Shown: piece after piece, positions 1 to 6,640 of the stretch
How positions within the stretch are numbered: the first letter of the stretch is position 1
How the letters are laid out: each line of letters starts with the position of its first letter
Origin: an uncultured Prevotella sp.
Lineage (GTDB): Bacteria > Bacteroidota > Bacteroidia > Bacteroidales > Bacteroidaceae
NCBI GenBank assembly: GCA_934203355.1
Contig: CAKPZC010000071.1
Location: 1 to 10,500 of the forward strand
Direction: 5' to 3'
DNA length: 10,500 nucleotides
Made by a program: the position numbers and the translations under genes
The notes under the pieces: model-generated
The model's database searches: none
What the model was told of the DNA's origin: nothing
What the model saw: the letters and a program-made list of their open reading frames with translations, nothing else

Positions 1-557
1 AATGTGTTCATGTTTCTTAGTACAAAAATCCAACGTTCAAAATCATTTTCACAATCTCCCTCCTCCTTCTCGAAGAGAGGAAGCATAAGATAGATTATAC
101 GCAACTTCTCGGACACCACTTTACCGGTGTCGCGGTCGGCGAGCGTAAGGTCTGTACGGAACTTGCATTCCGGCATGTTAGGGTCGATGAAGTTCATGAA
201 GCAGATGGTGTAGACGGGGAGCAGATCGTAGTTCCACTTGCCCTTTTCGCCCTGATTCACAATAACACGCGACGAGTAGTAGAGGGCGCGGTCGATGAAG
301 TGTTCCTGCCCACGATTCTGCATCTCAACGATAATCTCCTTGCCTTCGTCGGTGATGCAGTAGATGTCGAACACGACCTCACGAGAGTCATTCGACAAGC
401 CAATCTGCTCATTGTTGCCAAACATGAGGCTCTTTATCACGAACTCTCCCGAAAAGAGGTCGTTGAGGAAACTCAAAAGTAGGTCCTTTGATATCTCGCG
501 ACCGAAAATGTGCTTGAATCCCCAGTCGGAGAAGGGGTTGATGAAACGAGGTGCCAT
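1..557 (-). CDS. Rpn-family PD-(D/E)XK nuclease / transposase-like protein, N-terminal part (cut by window edge)
   Basis: Reading leftwards from the ATG at 557-555, the frame stays open for 185 codons and runs off the window, so the C-terminus is missing. The protein begins MAPRFINPFSDWGFKHIFG, the opening typical of Rpn/PDDEXK_2 proteins in Bacteroidetes ('PD-(D/E)XK nuclease family transposase'). Visible nuclease-core residues are Asp64 in VVFDIYC and Glu78-x-Gln80 in IIVEMQ, which fit the D...ExQ catalytic pattern. It is followed by a conserved YYSSR segment and a PVYTICFMNF strand. Known family members are DNA endonucleases linked to RecA-independent recombination, and many paralogues occur per genome. 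Whether this copy is active cannot be told, because the rest of the gene is outside the window. A good promoter lies just upstream at 583-614. The family assignment rests on motif recall, with no search done. Confidence 0.87.
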   Translation of the reverse strand, partial: MAPRFINPFSDWGFKHIFGREISKDLLLSFLNDLFSGEFVIKSLMFGNNEQIGLSNDSREVVFDIYCITDEGKEIIVEMQNRGQEHFIDRALYYSSRVIVNQGEKGKWNYDLLPVYTICFMNFIDPNMPECKFRTDLTLADRDTGKVVSEKLRIIYLMLPLFEKEEGDCENDFERWIFVLRNMNT

Positions 558-582
558 AAGTGTTTTTTTATAATGTTGTATG

Positions 583-614
583 CAAATGTAGCGATTTGCG
601 TTGAAATAATCAAA
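583..614 (-). promoter_or_regulatory. Bacteroidetes-type promoter for the Rpn-family gene
   Basis: On the minus strand a -33 TTTG (complement of 611-614) is followed by a 20-nt spacer and the -7 box TACATTTG (complement of 583-590). This is an exact match to TTTG-N19-21-TAnnTTTG. The transcription start would fall near 576-579, giving a 5' leader of about 20 nt before the ATG at 557. Confidence 0.75.
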
Positions 615-678
615 CATTTGCTAAAATAAAAACAAAAAAGAAGTCTACACGAGGCAGAAGGATATGTATGGTATTACA

Positions 679-717
679 TTCGATGCGCAATCTCCCGGCA
701 GGAGATTGCGCATCGAA
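679..717. repeat. Perfect 17-bp inverted repeat with 5-nt loop
   Basis: Positions 679-695 (TTCGATGCGCAATCTCC) are exactly complementary to 701-717, separated by CGGCA. There is no T-run after the hairpin on either strand, so it does not look like an ordinary intrinsic terminator. It lies between the divergent Rpn and collagen-like genes, about 110 bp before the ATG of the latter. It could be a leader hairpin of that gene, a protein-binding palindrome, or a member of a dispersed repeat family. I found no convincing TAnnTTTG promoter for the plus-strand gene in 558-825, so whether the hairpin is transcribed is open. Confidence 0.8.
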
Positions 718-825
718 CGCCAGGGAAAACGGATTGAAAAAGACCCGAAATAAAGTACTTTAAGAAATCAATTCTTTAATAAGAAGATAAATATTTTACT
801 ATAATTAATTTTTAACATTTGTCGT

Positions 826-3800
826 ATGAATAAAAAACTTTTAAGCGCGCTGCTTCTTGGTGCACTGACAGTGACATCAACTGGCACGCTCGTTTCATGT
901 AAGGATTACGATGACGACATCACTAATCTGCAGAATCAGATCGATGCCAACAAGGCAGCTCTCGAGAAGATTCAGGCTCTTATCAATGGTGGTAGCGTCA
1001 TCACAAGTGTCACTCAGGACGGCACTGGCGTTAAGTTTACTCTCAGCAACGGCGAAAGCTACACCGTAAAGAACGGTGCTACTGGCGCAACAGGTGCTGA
1101 TGGCAAGGACGCTGACGTTTGGACAATCGGTGAGGACGGCTACTGGTACAAGAACGGTGAGAAGACCACATTCTATGCTCTCGGAACTAAGGGTGACAAG
1201 GGCGATAAGGGTGACAAGGGTGATACCGGCGCTACTGGTGCTACTGGTGCTCAAGGCGAAAAGGGCGACAAGGGCGATAAGGGCGACAAGGGTGATACCG
1301 GCGCTACTGGTGCTACTGGTGCTCAAGGCGAAAAGGGCGACAAGGGCGACAAGGGTGATACCGGCGCTCAGGGTCCTCAGGGCGAAAAGGGTGAAACCGG
1401 CGCTCAGGGTCCTCAGGGCGAAAAGGGTGATACCGGCGCTCAGGGTCCTCAGGGCGAGAAGGGTGAAACCGGCGCTCAGGGTGAAGCTGGTCACTACTAC
1501 CGTCCGAATGCCACAACTGGCACATTCGACGAGTACAAGGCTGACGGTACATTCGTAAAGACTACCGACATCTCATGGCTCGGTATGGGTATCACTGCTA
1601 TCGACCACGGCACATACGTAACTCTCGGCAACGTTGTTATCGACGGCAAGCTCCAGACAATCCGCGTGGCTAAGGGTGCTGAACTCCGTAGCATGGTATT
1701 CAACCCAGAGGAGTACTATCAGGGCATCGAGGCAATCCAGGTTGACGCTTATGAGTACAACCCAATAGAAGTATACAAGGTTAACCCCGAGAAGCCTCTC
1801 CACCTTACTAAGACGGTAACATCAACTGGTGGTATCTATATTTCAATAGACGGCAATCCAGCTGACTACCGAGACAATCCATTGGCAGACCAGAAGGTTT
1901 CTTACGTTCCTAATGTAAGCCTTGGTTACTACCTCAACCCGTCGAACGCACTCGTTGATCTCAAGGACGTTAAGAAGTTTAACTTCATCATTAACGACCT
2001 TAAGACTCGTACCAACGACTACATCAACGCAAGCGACTTCGAGATTACATCTGTTGAGGCTGATGCTGCTACAAAGGGTCTTGTATATGTTAACGCTAAC
2101 GTAAACGAGAACAACCAGCTCATCAAGGACATTTATAACGATCGTGAAGTGACAGTTGCTGCTCTCCGTTACAACGACGGCGACACAATCATCACATCTG
2201 ACTTCGCTGCTCTCCACCGTGCTGTGACAAACAAGTTTGACATCGTTTACGGTGCCGACCGCTCTAACACAAGATTCGAGGGCTATATAACAAATACTGC
2301 GTTAGCCGAGGCTCAGCGTGCTTATCAGTACAACGCCCCGACATTCACAGTAGACTACAACGGTTCGTTCGACTTCAAGACAACTATCCGTGCAGCCTAT
2401 GCTCCTAACGGTGGACCTCTTCAGCTTATGTCATGGCGCAAGCAGAAGGCAGCAGGCTTCGACTTCGAGTATGAGTTGGTACCTTACACACTTGGTAATG
2501 AGAACACCAACCAGAACGCTCACGTAGAGAAGCTTGAGAATGGTGTGTTGACTCCGGTAAACAAGCGTTCAAGCATCGGTCGTGTAGCCCTTGTTCGTAT
2601 CAAGCTTGTTGACACAAAGCACAACAACAAGATTGTTTCTGTTGGTTATGCAGCTGTCAAGATTACCGACCAGACAACTGAGGCTATCGATGGTGGTACA
2701 TTTACATTCGACAACGACTACACATTGGTTTGCGACAACAACGACTTCGCTACCGTTAAGGTAACATGGAAGCAGATGGAGTCTATCTACGACAAGATTG
2801 GCATCTCTCGCGAAGAGTTCCAGCGTTCATTCTACCTCGACCGCAAGTATGAGAACGGTAAGCTTGTTGCTCGTCAGTTCAAGTCACTGTTCGCCGATGA
2901 GTATGCAGAAACAGACTTCGGTTGTGTAAACAAGACCACTGAAGATTCTTGGAGCGATGAGACAAACGTTCTCGTTTGGACAATCGGCAACAACGAGGCT
3001 TACGAGTTCGCTAAGAACCATGAGAATGTAGAGAAGAAGGTTATTGTACGCTTTGTTCCTAATACCGACAAGTACAGCAATGTATACGTAACTCTCACAT
3101 GGAAGCCTGCAAAACGTTTGGTTGACCCGACAGTTAAGATTGGCGATGATGACAAGGCAAAATCAGCATGGTTCAAGTCTGAGAGCGCAGAACAGGGCTA
3201 CGCAGACCTCCACGCTCACATCACTGAGGCTAAGGCAGGTAAAAACGACCGTTTCTACACATTCGGTGTTGGTGCTTCTACCTTTAAGAATGCTGCTGGT
3301 GAGGTTATCTCTACACCTATCGACATGTTCAAGGAGAAGATTAAGGCTGCTGGATATGAGAGTCTTTCAAACAACTTCCGACTCGTTTACTCATTCGACA
3401 CTACGAAGGAAGATCTTGTAGCTCACTCTGCAGGTAAGAAGGGCTTGATTTATCGCATCGATATCAATGAAGAAAATGTATGGGCTATTACTCCAGTTGG
3501 CGAAAACTTCCACGGTAAGCACAATGCAAAGATTGCCACAATCAATAAGAACACTGGTGTTATCACATACGAAGACAACGAAATCGCTAAGGACATCCTT
3601 AACTATGCAGGTCACAATGAGCTGAAGAATGGCGAGACATTCCAGTTGCCAGTTGTTATTACTATCAAGACTTGTCAGCCTAACGAGGATGCTATTGCTG
3701 TCGAAAACAATAAGTTCAACGTGAAGTTCCTCCGTCCTATTACTATTGCTTCTGCTGAGGCAACAGTTATAGACGCAAATCCTTCTACACACGAGAAGCC

Positions 3801-4197
3801 TGTTGTATTCGACTTCAAGGATTGGCGTGACTTCACCAACGCTGAGGTATGGAATTCAAGCAACAAGGCTACCGACCTCTTCCACTTCTATGGAGTGAAG
3901 AGCATCAAGAAGGATGACAACCGTCCAGTTAGAACTGACTTCGGTGGCTCATGGGCAAATCTGAACCCGAACGATTTCACAATCTCTTACACTGGTGCAG
4001 AGAATCTTAACGAAGAGGCTCTCGGAACAACTCCGAAGTTCGGCACTATCAAGTACGAGAAGCATACTACTGCTGCTGTTCACACCTTCCATTTCGAGGT
4101 GCCTGTAGTAGTAACATACGATTGGGGTACAATCTACACCAACATCGTAGTAACTGTTGAGAAAACAAAAAACAACGCAATCGCTCGTCGCAAGTAA
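826..4197 (+). CDS. Large surface lipoprotein with DUF4988-like head and collagen-like Gly-X-Y stalk
   Basis: The 1123-residue product starts with a lipoprotein signal peptide ending in the lipobox LVSC (Cys25 lipidated). The following CKDYDDD matches the acidic export signal that sends Bacteroidetes lipoproteins to the cell surface. Residues about 30-55 (DDITNLQNQIDANKAALEKI) form a likely trimeric coiled coil. Next comes a segment with the pattern of the DUF4988 / PL29 N-terminal domain (SVTQDGTGVKFTLSNGESY, then GEDGYWYKNGEKT), interrupted by a short G-A-T collagen stretch. Residues 120-221 are 34 uninterrupted Gly-X-Y triplets, rich in KGD/KGE and poor in proline. Residues 223-1123 match no family I can name; they have a Tyr/Val/Asn-rich composition like stacked beta-sandwich adhesin domains. 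No catalytic motif was seen. The likely role is a trimeric surface fibre or adhesin; that is inference. A terminator follows at 4284-4335. Confidence 0.9.
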   Translation: MNKKLLSALLLGALTVTSTGTLVSCKDYDDDITNLQNQIDANKAALEKIQALINGGSVITSVTQDGTGVKFTLSNGESYTVKNGATGATGADGKDADVWTIGEDGYWYKNGEKTTFYALGTKGDKGDKGDKGDTGATGATGAQGEKGDKGDKGDKGDTGATGATGAQGEKGDKGDKGDTGAQGPQGEKGETGAQGPQGEKGDTGAQGPQGEKGETGAQGEAGHYYRPNATTGTFDEYKADGTFVKTTDISWLGMGITAIDHGTYVTLGNVVIDGKLQTIRVAKGAELRSMVFNPEEYYQGIEAIQVDAYEYNPIEVYKVNPEKPLHLTKTVTSTGGIYISIDGNPADYRDNPLADQKVSYVPNVSLGYYLNPSNALVDLKDVKKFNFIINDLKTRTNDYINASDFEITSVEADAATKGLVYVNANVNENNQLIKDIYNDREVTVAALRYNDGDTIITSDFAALHRAVTNKFDIVYGADRSNTRFEGYITNTALAEAQRAYQYNAPTFTVDYNGSFDFKTTIRAAYAPNGGPLQLMSWRKQKAAGFDFEYELVPYTLGNENTNQNAHVEKLENGVLTPVNKRSSIGRVALVRIKLVDTKHNNKIVSVGYAAVKITDQTTEAIDGGTFTFDNDYTLVCDNNDFATVKVTWKQMESIYDKIGISREEFQRSFYLDRKYENGKLVARQFKSLFADEYAETDFGCVNKTTEDSWSDETNVLVWTIGNNEAYEFAKNHENVEKKVIVRFVPNTDKYSNVYVTLTWKPAKRLVDPTVKIGDDDKAKSAWFKSESAEQGYADLHAHITEAKAGKNDRFYTFGVGASTFKNAAGEVISTPIDMFKEKIKAAGYESLSNNFRLVYSFDTTKEDLVAHSAGKKGLIYRIDINEENVWAITPVGENFHGKHNAKIATINKNTGVITYEDNEIAKDILNYAGHNELKNGETFQLPVVITIKTCQPNEDAIAVENNKFNVKFLRPITIASAEATVIDANPSTHEKPVVFDFKDWRDFTNAEVWNSSNKATDLFHFYGVKSIKKDDNRPVRTDFGGSWANLNPNDFTISYTGAENLNEEALGTTPKFGTIKYEKHTTAAVHTFHFEVPVVVTYDWGTIYTNIVVTVEKTKNNAIARRK
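1183..1488 (+). repeat. In-frame tandem repeats encoding 34 collagen triplets
   Basis: The 306 bp are 34 nine-base Gly-X-Y units with two higher-order periods. A 72-bp unit (GDT GAT GAT GAQ GEK GDK GDK GDK) occupies 1219-1290. It is repeated almost identically at 1291-1353, where one GDK triplet is missing. A 36-bp unit (GDT/GET GAQ GPQ GEK) then occurs three times at 1354-1461, with a partial fourth copy to 1488. Near-identity at the DNA level, including synonymous positions, points to recent duplication and makes the tract prone to in-frame expansion and contraction. Confidence 0.95.
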
Positions 4198-4219
4198 CGT
4201 CCAAAAAAGCAACGTATAA

Positions 4220-4263
4220 TAGCCTGCGTTATCCGTTGACAATGAGCAACAAGCCGTAGGCTA
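4220..4263 (+). other. Imperfect stem-loop after the collagen-like gene
   Basis: Positions 4220-4228 (TAGCCTGCG) pair with 4255-4263 (CGTAGGCTA) with one mismatch, and an inner GTTG/CAAC pair (4235-4238 with 4247-4250) extends the fold. There is no T-run, so it is not a terminator by itself. It lies 22 nt after the stop codon and 20 nt before the strong terminator, so it may protect the 3' end of the mRNA or belong to a leader of the next gene. Confidence 0.4.
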
Positions 4264-4283
4264 TATACAAAACTATATCATAG

Positions 4284-4335
4284 GGAGGCAGGTAAGAAAA
4301 AGAAATATCTTTAAGCTTACCTGCCTCCTTTTTTT
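4284..4335 (+). terminator. Strong intrinsic terminator between collagen-like gene and small lipoprotein
   Basis: A perfect 13-bp stem (GGAGGCAGGTAAG at 4284-4296 with CTTACCTGCCTCC at 4316-4328) and a 19-nt AT-rich loop are followed directly by seven T. It should end the transcript of the collagen-like gene. The next start codon is only 15 nt after the T-run, so it could also sit inside the leader of the downstream operon. Confidence 0.87.
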
Positions 4336-4350
4336 GTTTCAAAATAATTG

Positions 4351-4950
4351 ATGACTATGAGAAGAAGTAAACTTTGCCTCCTGCTTCTCGCTGCCTTGAT
4401 GATGGTGGTGTTGGGAGGATTAACATCGTGCAACTCTAAGAAGGAGCAGAAAGGTCCACAGCCTACAGAGTTTGAGATGGGCATGACCAATCAAGACTCT
4501 ATCGACGTGCGTAACCTCGTAGACCAGTTCTTCACTCTCGTAAAGAACAAGGACTATGCAGGAGCAACAGAGATGCTCTATCGCATCGACCCACAAAACC
4601 CCAAAGAAAAGCCAGAACCACTCAGCAACGACGAGATAGCCAAAATGATGGGCATGCTCAAATCGGTACCTATGGAGAGCTATAAAATTGAATACATCAA
4701 ATTCAACGAGTCGTATGCCAACGAGGTGCTGTGCAACGTGATTATAAAGAAGGGCAACGGCAAGGACATGCCCGATATCACAACCAAGATGTTCTTCAAG
4801 CCTATGCGCTGGCTCGGACAGTGGTGTCTGGGCGTGATGGACTCCGACCACGGCGACCGTAGTGTTATCGACCCACTGAAGCGCGACTCCATGCAGAAGG
4901 AGTACTCCGCCGAGATGAAGGCGAAGAAAGCAGAGGAGAAACAACATTAA
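4351..4950 (+). CDS. Small lipoprotein of unknown function, possible NTF2-like fold
   Basis: I chose the ATG at 4351 (199 aa). A TTG one codon earlier and an ATG at 4357 are also possible and change nothing downstream. Residues 4-27 are a lipoprotein signal peptide with lipobox LTSC (Cys27); the mature protein begins CNSKKEQ, without the acidic surface-export signal, so a periplasm-facing location is likely. The segment RNLVDQFFTLVKNKDYAGATEML resembles the first helices of NTF2/SnoaL-like domains, followed by alternating strands (YKIEYIKF, EVLCNVIIKK, TTKMFFKP). The C-terminus is a charged Lys/Glu/Ala helix. It lies 19 bp before the OmpA-family gene on the same strand, so the two are probably co-transcribed. 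The fold is a weak guess; the lipoprotein call is firm. Confidence 0.85.
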   Translation: MTMRRSKLCLLLLAALMMVVLGGLTSCNSKKEQKGPQPTEFEMGMTNQDSIDVRNLVDQFFTLVKNKDYAGATEMLYRIDPQNPKEKPEPLSNDEIAKMMGMLKSVPMESYKIEYIKFNESYANEVLCNVIIKKGNGKDMPDITTKMFFKPMRWLGQWCLGVMDSDHGDRSVIDPLKRDSMQKEYSAEMKAKKAEEKQH

Positions 4951-4969
4951 TATAAAAAAATAAAAGACT

Positions 4970-6085
4970 ATGAAAGCAGTAAAGACTATGATGGCAGCGG
5001 CTCTGCTCGGAATGAGCACAGCGGCTATGGCACAGGCCACTTATCTTGAGGCCAATGGTGACACTACAGTGTTTAAGAAGCATGCATTCCTTCAGCTCCA
5101 GGGCGGCGCACAGTATACCCTCGGCGAGGCTAAGTTTGGTGACCTCCTTTCTCCGAACGTGCAGCTCGGTCTTGGCTATCAGTTTAATCCTTGGTTTGGT
5201 GCTCGCGTTGCCGTAAACGCTTGGCAGAGCAAGGGCGGTTTTAACGGCAAACTGAGCGACGGTAGCATCGGTAATGTTGTTTACAAGTACAAGTATGTTG
5301 CCCCGACCGTTGACTTCATGTTCAATCTCTCGCAGGCATTCTGCGGCTATAACCCCCACCGCGTGTTCAACGTGACAGCCTTCATCGGCGGCGGTGCCAA
5401 CATCGGCTTCAGCAACGACGAGGCTCAGAACGTGGCAGCCAACGGCTTCAAGATGCAGTATCTTTGGGACGGCACTAAGGTGCGCCCAGTGGGTAAGGCA
5501 GGCTTGGCACTCGACTTCCGCCTCTCCGACGCTGTTTCGCTCGGCATCGAGGGCAACGCCAACATCCTCAGCGACAAGTATAACTCAAAGAAGGCAGGCA
5601 ACGCCGACTGGTATTTCAATGCCCTGGCTGGTGTGAAGATTGCTCTTGGCAAGACCAAGAAGACACGTCCTTATCAGGAGCCTGCCAAGCCACAGCCAAT
5701 CGTGAACAACTATGTAGAGCCAACTCCACAGCCTGAGGTGAAGAAGGAGAAGGAAGAAATTCGCCGCGACATCCACTTCACCATCGACTCTGACGTTGTG
5801 AACCAGGTGGGCAAGGACAAGATTAAGGAGCTTGCCGACTTCCTGAAGAAGCACGTCGACTCGCAGCTCACCATCGAGGGCTATGCCGACAAGAACACAG
5901 GTACTCCTGCCTACAACAAGGGCATCTCGGAGCGTCGTGCCGTTGCGGTGTTCAACATCCTCACCAAGGAGTATGGCATCGAGGCACACCGCATCAGCTA
6001 CACCTTCAAGGGCGACGTTGTGCAGCCGTTTGCTGCCAACGACGACAACCGTGTAGCAATCTGCGTGGGAACCGCAGCAGAGTAA
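4970..6085 (+). CDS. OmpA-family outer-membrane protein with peptidoglycan-binding domain
   Basis: The 371-residue product has a Sec signal peptide (cleavage likely after AMA, residue 21). About 200 residues follow with the alternating pattern and aromatic ends of an eight-strand-type outer-membrane beta-barrel (QLQGGAQY, VQLGLGYQFNPWFGARV, GKAGLALDFRLSD, NALAGVKIALG). A Pro/Glu/Lys-rich linker (about 233-265) leads to a C-terminal OmpA domain. In that domain Asp307 (GYAD) and Arg322 (SERRA), 15 residues apart, match the pair that holds diaminopimelate in peptidoglycan-binding OmpA domains, and NKGISERRA fits the family's N-x-x-L-S-x-x-R-A pattern. It should tie the outer membrane to the cell wall. 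It follows the small lipoprotein gene by 19 bp and ends before a strong terminator. No recognisable promoter lies between the two genes. Confidence 0.93.
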   Translation: MKAVKTMMAAALLGMSTAAMAQATYLEANGDTTVFKKHAFLQLQGGAQYTLGEAKFGDLLSPNVQLGLGYQFNPWFGARVAVNAWQSKGGFNGKLSDGSIGNVVYKYKYVAPTVDFMFNLSQAFCGYNPHRVFNVTAFIGGGANIGFSNDEAQNVAANGFKMQYLWDGTKVRPVGKAGLALDFRLSDAVSLGIEGNANILSDKYNSKKAGNADWYFNALAGVKIALGKTKKTRPYQEPAKPQPIVNNYVEPTPQPEVKKEKEEIRRDIHFTIDSDVVNQVGKDKIKELADFLKKHVDSQLTIEGYADKNTGTPAYNKGISERRAVAVFNILTKEYGIEAHRISYTFKGDVVQPFAANDDNRVAICVGTAAE

Positions 6086-6210
6086 GAAAACATAAGAAAG
6101 TGATAAATTCATGGCGTGATGCCACAAATGTCATAAACAATTAATGTAATAATCAGAAACAGAAGAATAGTTTTTTTTATTTGATTTTTAGAAATCACTT
6201 TTTCATTCCT

Positions 6211-6269
6211 TAGCCCGGTGCCCGTAGTTAGTGTGTGAACATAAACGACGGTGCCCGGGCTATTTTTTT
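6211..6269 (+). terminator. Intrinsic terminator of the lipoprotein-OmpA operon
   Basis: TAGCCCGG (6211-6218) pairs with CCGGGCTA (6255-6262). After a small internal loop CCGT pairs with ACGG, and seven T follow directly (6263-6269). It lies 125 nt after the OmpA stop codon. The stretch 6086-6210 between them is AT-rich, and I saw no gene in it. Confidence 0.85.
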
Positions 6270-6329
6270 ATCCGATATTTGGAGTGATTAATATAGGCTC
6301 ATCCGATATTTGGAGTGATTAATATAGGC
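6270..6329 (+). repeat. Tandem duplication of a 29-bp sequence (31-bp period)
   Basis: A 29-bp sequence beginning ATCCGATATTTGGAGTGAT occurs identically at 6270-6298 and 6301-6329. A third, diverged copy of its core is found at 8179-8196. Both sites lie to the left of a large hairpin repeat in the same plus-strand orientation, although the two hairpin repeats are inverted relative to each other. The unit contains GATATTTG, one base off a -7 box, but the spacing between the copies (23 nt from TTTG) is poor for a promoter. Confidence 0.9.
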
Positions 6330-6346
6330 GTTTATCAGTTAACATC

Positions 6347-6542
6347 GCGCCCCGAAGGGGCAACTCTCCTCAGCCCAGGGCAACGCCCTGGGTATAAGGC
6401 ATTTACGAACAATGCGCCCTGTAGGGGCAGCTCTAACATTCCATGTTTTTTTAAAGTTGCCCTTGCAGGGCGCGTTGGTTGTTGGTTTCCGTTTACCCAG
6501 GGCGATGCCCTGGGCTATGGAAACATTGGGCTTTCAGCCCGC
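6347..6542. repeat. Hairpin-rich intergenic repeat, copy 1 (complete)
   Basis: Six perfect or near-perfect hairpins, all with 3-nt loops, lie in 196 bp: 6349-6361 (GCCCC gaa GGGGC), 6374-6392 (CCCAGGGC aac GCCCTGGG), 6416-6428 (GCCCT gta GGGGC), 6459-6471 (GCCCT tgc AGGGC), 6496-6514 (CCCAGGGC gat GCCCTGGG) and 6528-6540 (GGGCT ttc AGCCC). The last three are the first three in mirror order on the other strand, so the whole element is an imperfect inverted repeat around a T-rich centre near 6446-6452. No plausible protein is encoded; the open frame through it (6315-6551) is an artefact of the GC-rich hairpins. Its other copies are at 8242-8439 and from 10431. Confidence 0.92.
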
Positions 6543-6581
6543 TTTGCGTAAACATTATTGGTTTAACATCCTTGCTAATCC

Positions 6582-6615
6582 GTAAACACATACTTAAAGT
6601 AAACACATACTCAAA
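6582..6615. repeat. 17-bp tandem duplication
   Basis: GTAAACACATACTTAAA (6582-6598) is followed immediately by the same 17 bp with one change (6599-6615). It overlaps the T-run of the WYL-gene terminator and lies just outside hairpin repeat copy 1. It is probably a replication-slippage product. Confidence 0.85.
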
Positions 6616-6640
6616 AAAGGAGGGCCTACACTTGTAAGCC
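6613..6640 (-). terminator. Intrinsic terminator overlapping the end of the WYL gene
   Basis: On the minus strand GGCTTAC pairs with GTAGGCC (7 bp with one G-T wobble, loop AAGT). CTCC and six T follow (complement of 6613-6618). The stem includes the last codons and the stop codon of the WYL gene. Confidence 0.6.

Noticed and set aside
300..573. Two short plus-strand open frames near the window start
   Set aside because: They are antisense to the partial Rpn-family gene, whose minus-strand frame carries recognisable nuclease residues.
811..821. TTAACATTTG as the -7 box of the collagen-like gene
   Set aside because: It is off the TAnnTTTG pattern by one base, has no TTTG about 20 nt upstream, and would put the start at the ATG itself. 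I left that promoter unassigned.
895..1552. Long antisense and alternate-frame open frames over the collagen region
   Set aside because: They are low-complexity shadows of the Gly-X-Y repeats (for example TLFALRTLSAG repeats) and overlap a clearly coding frame.
4236..4269. TTGACA with TATAT downstream as a sigma-70 promoter
   Set aside because: Bacteroidetes use a different housekeeping promoter consensus, and the match lies inside a stem-loop. It is likely chance.
5585..6127. 180-codon minus-strand open frame opposite the OmpA gene
   Set aside because: It is a Val/Leu/His-rich shadow of the OmpA C-terminal region with no family pattern; the plus-strand protein has a signal peptide and motifs.
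6374..6392. Hairpins of the repeat as ordinary terminators
   Set aside because: The CCCAGGGC and GCCCT stems are not followed by T-runs on either strand, and separate normal terminators exist for the neighbouring genes (6211-6269 and 6613-6640).
6347..6542. CRISPR array
   Set aside because: The hairpins are not repeats of one fixed sequence with unique spacers; the unit is an inverted, mirror-arranged set, and no cas gene is present.
6315..6551. Open frame of 78 codons through repeat copy 1
   Set aside because: It consists almost entirely of hairpin-repeat sequence, has no domain pattern, and arises because GC-rich hairpins lack stop codons. The equivalent frames in copies 2 and 3 (8177-8374 and 10237-10491, minus) are rejected for the same reason.
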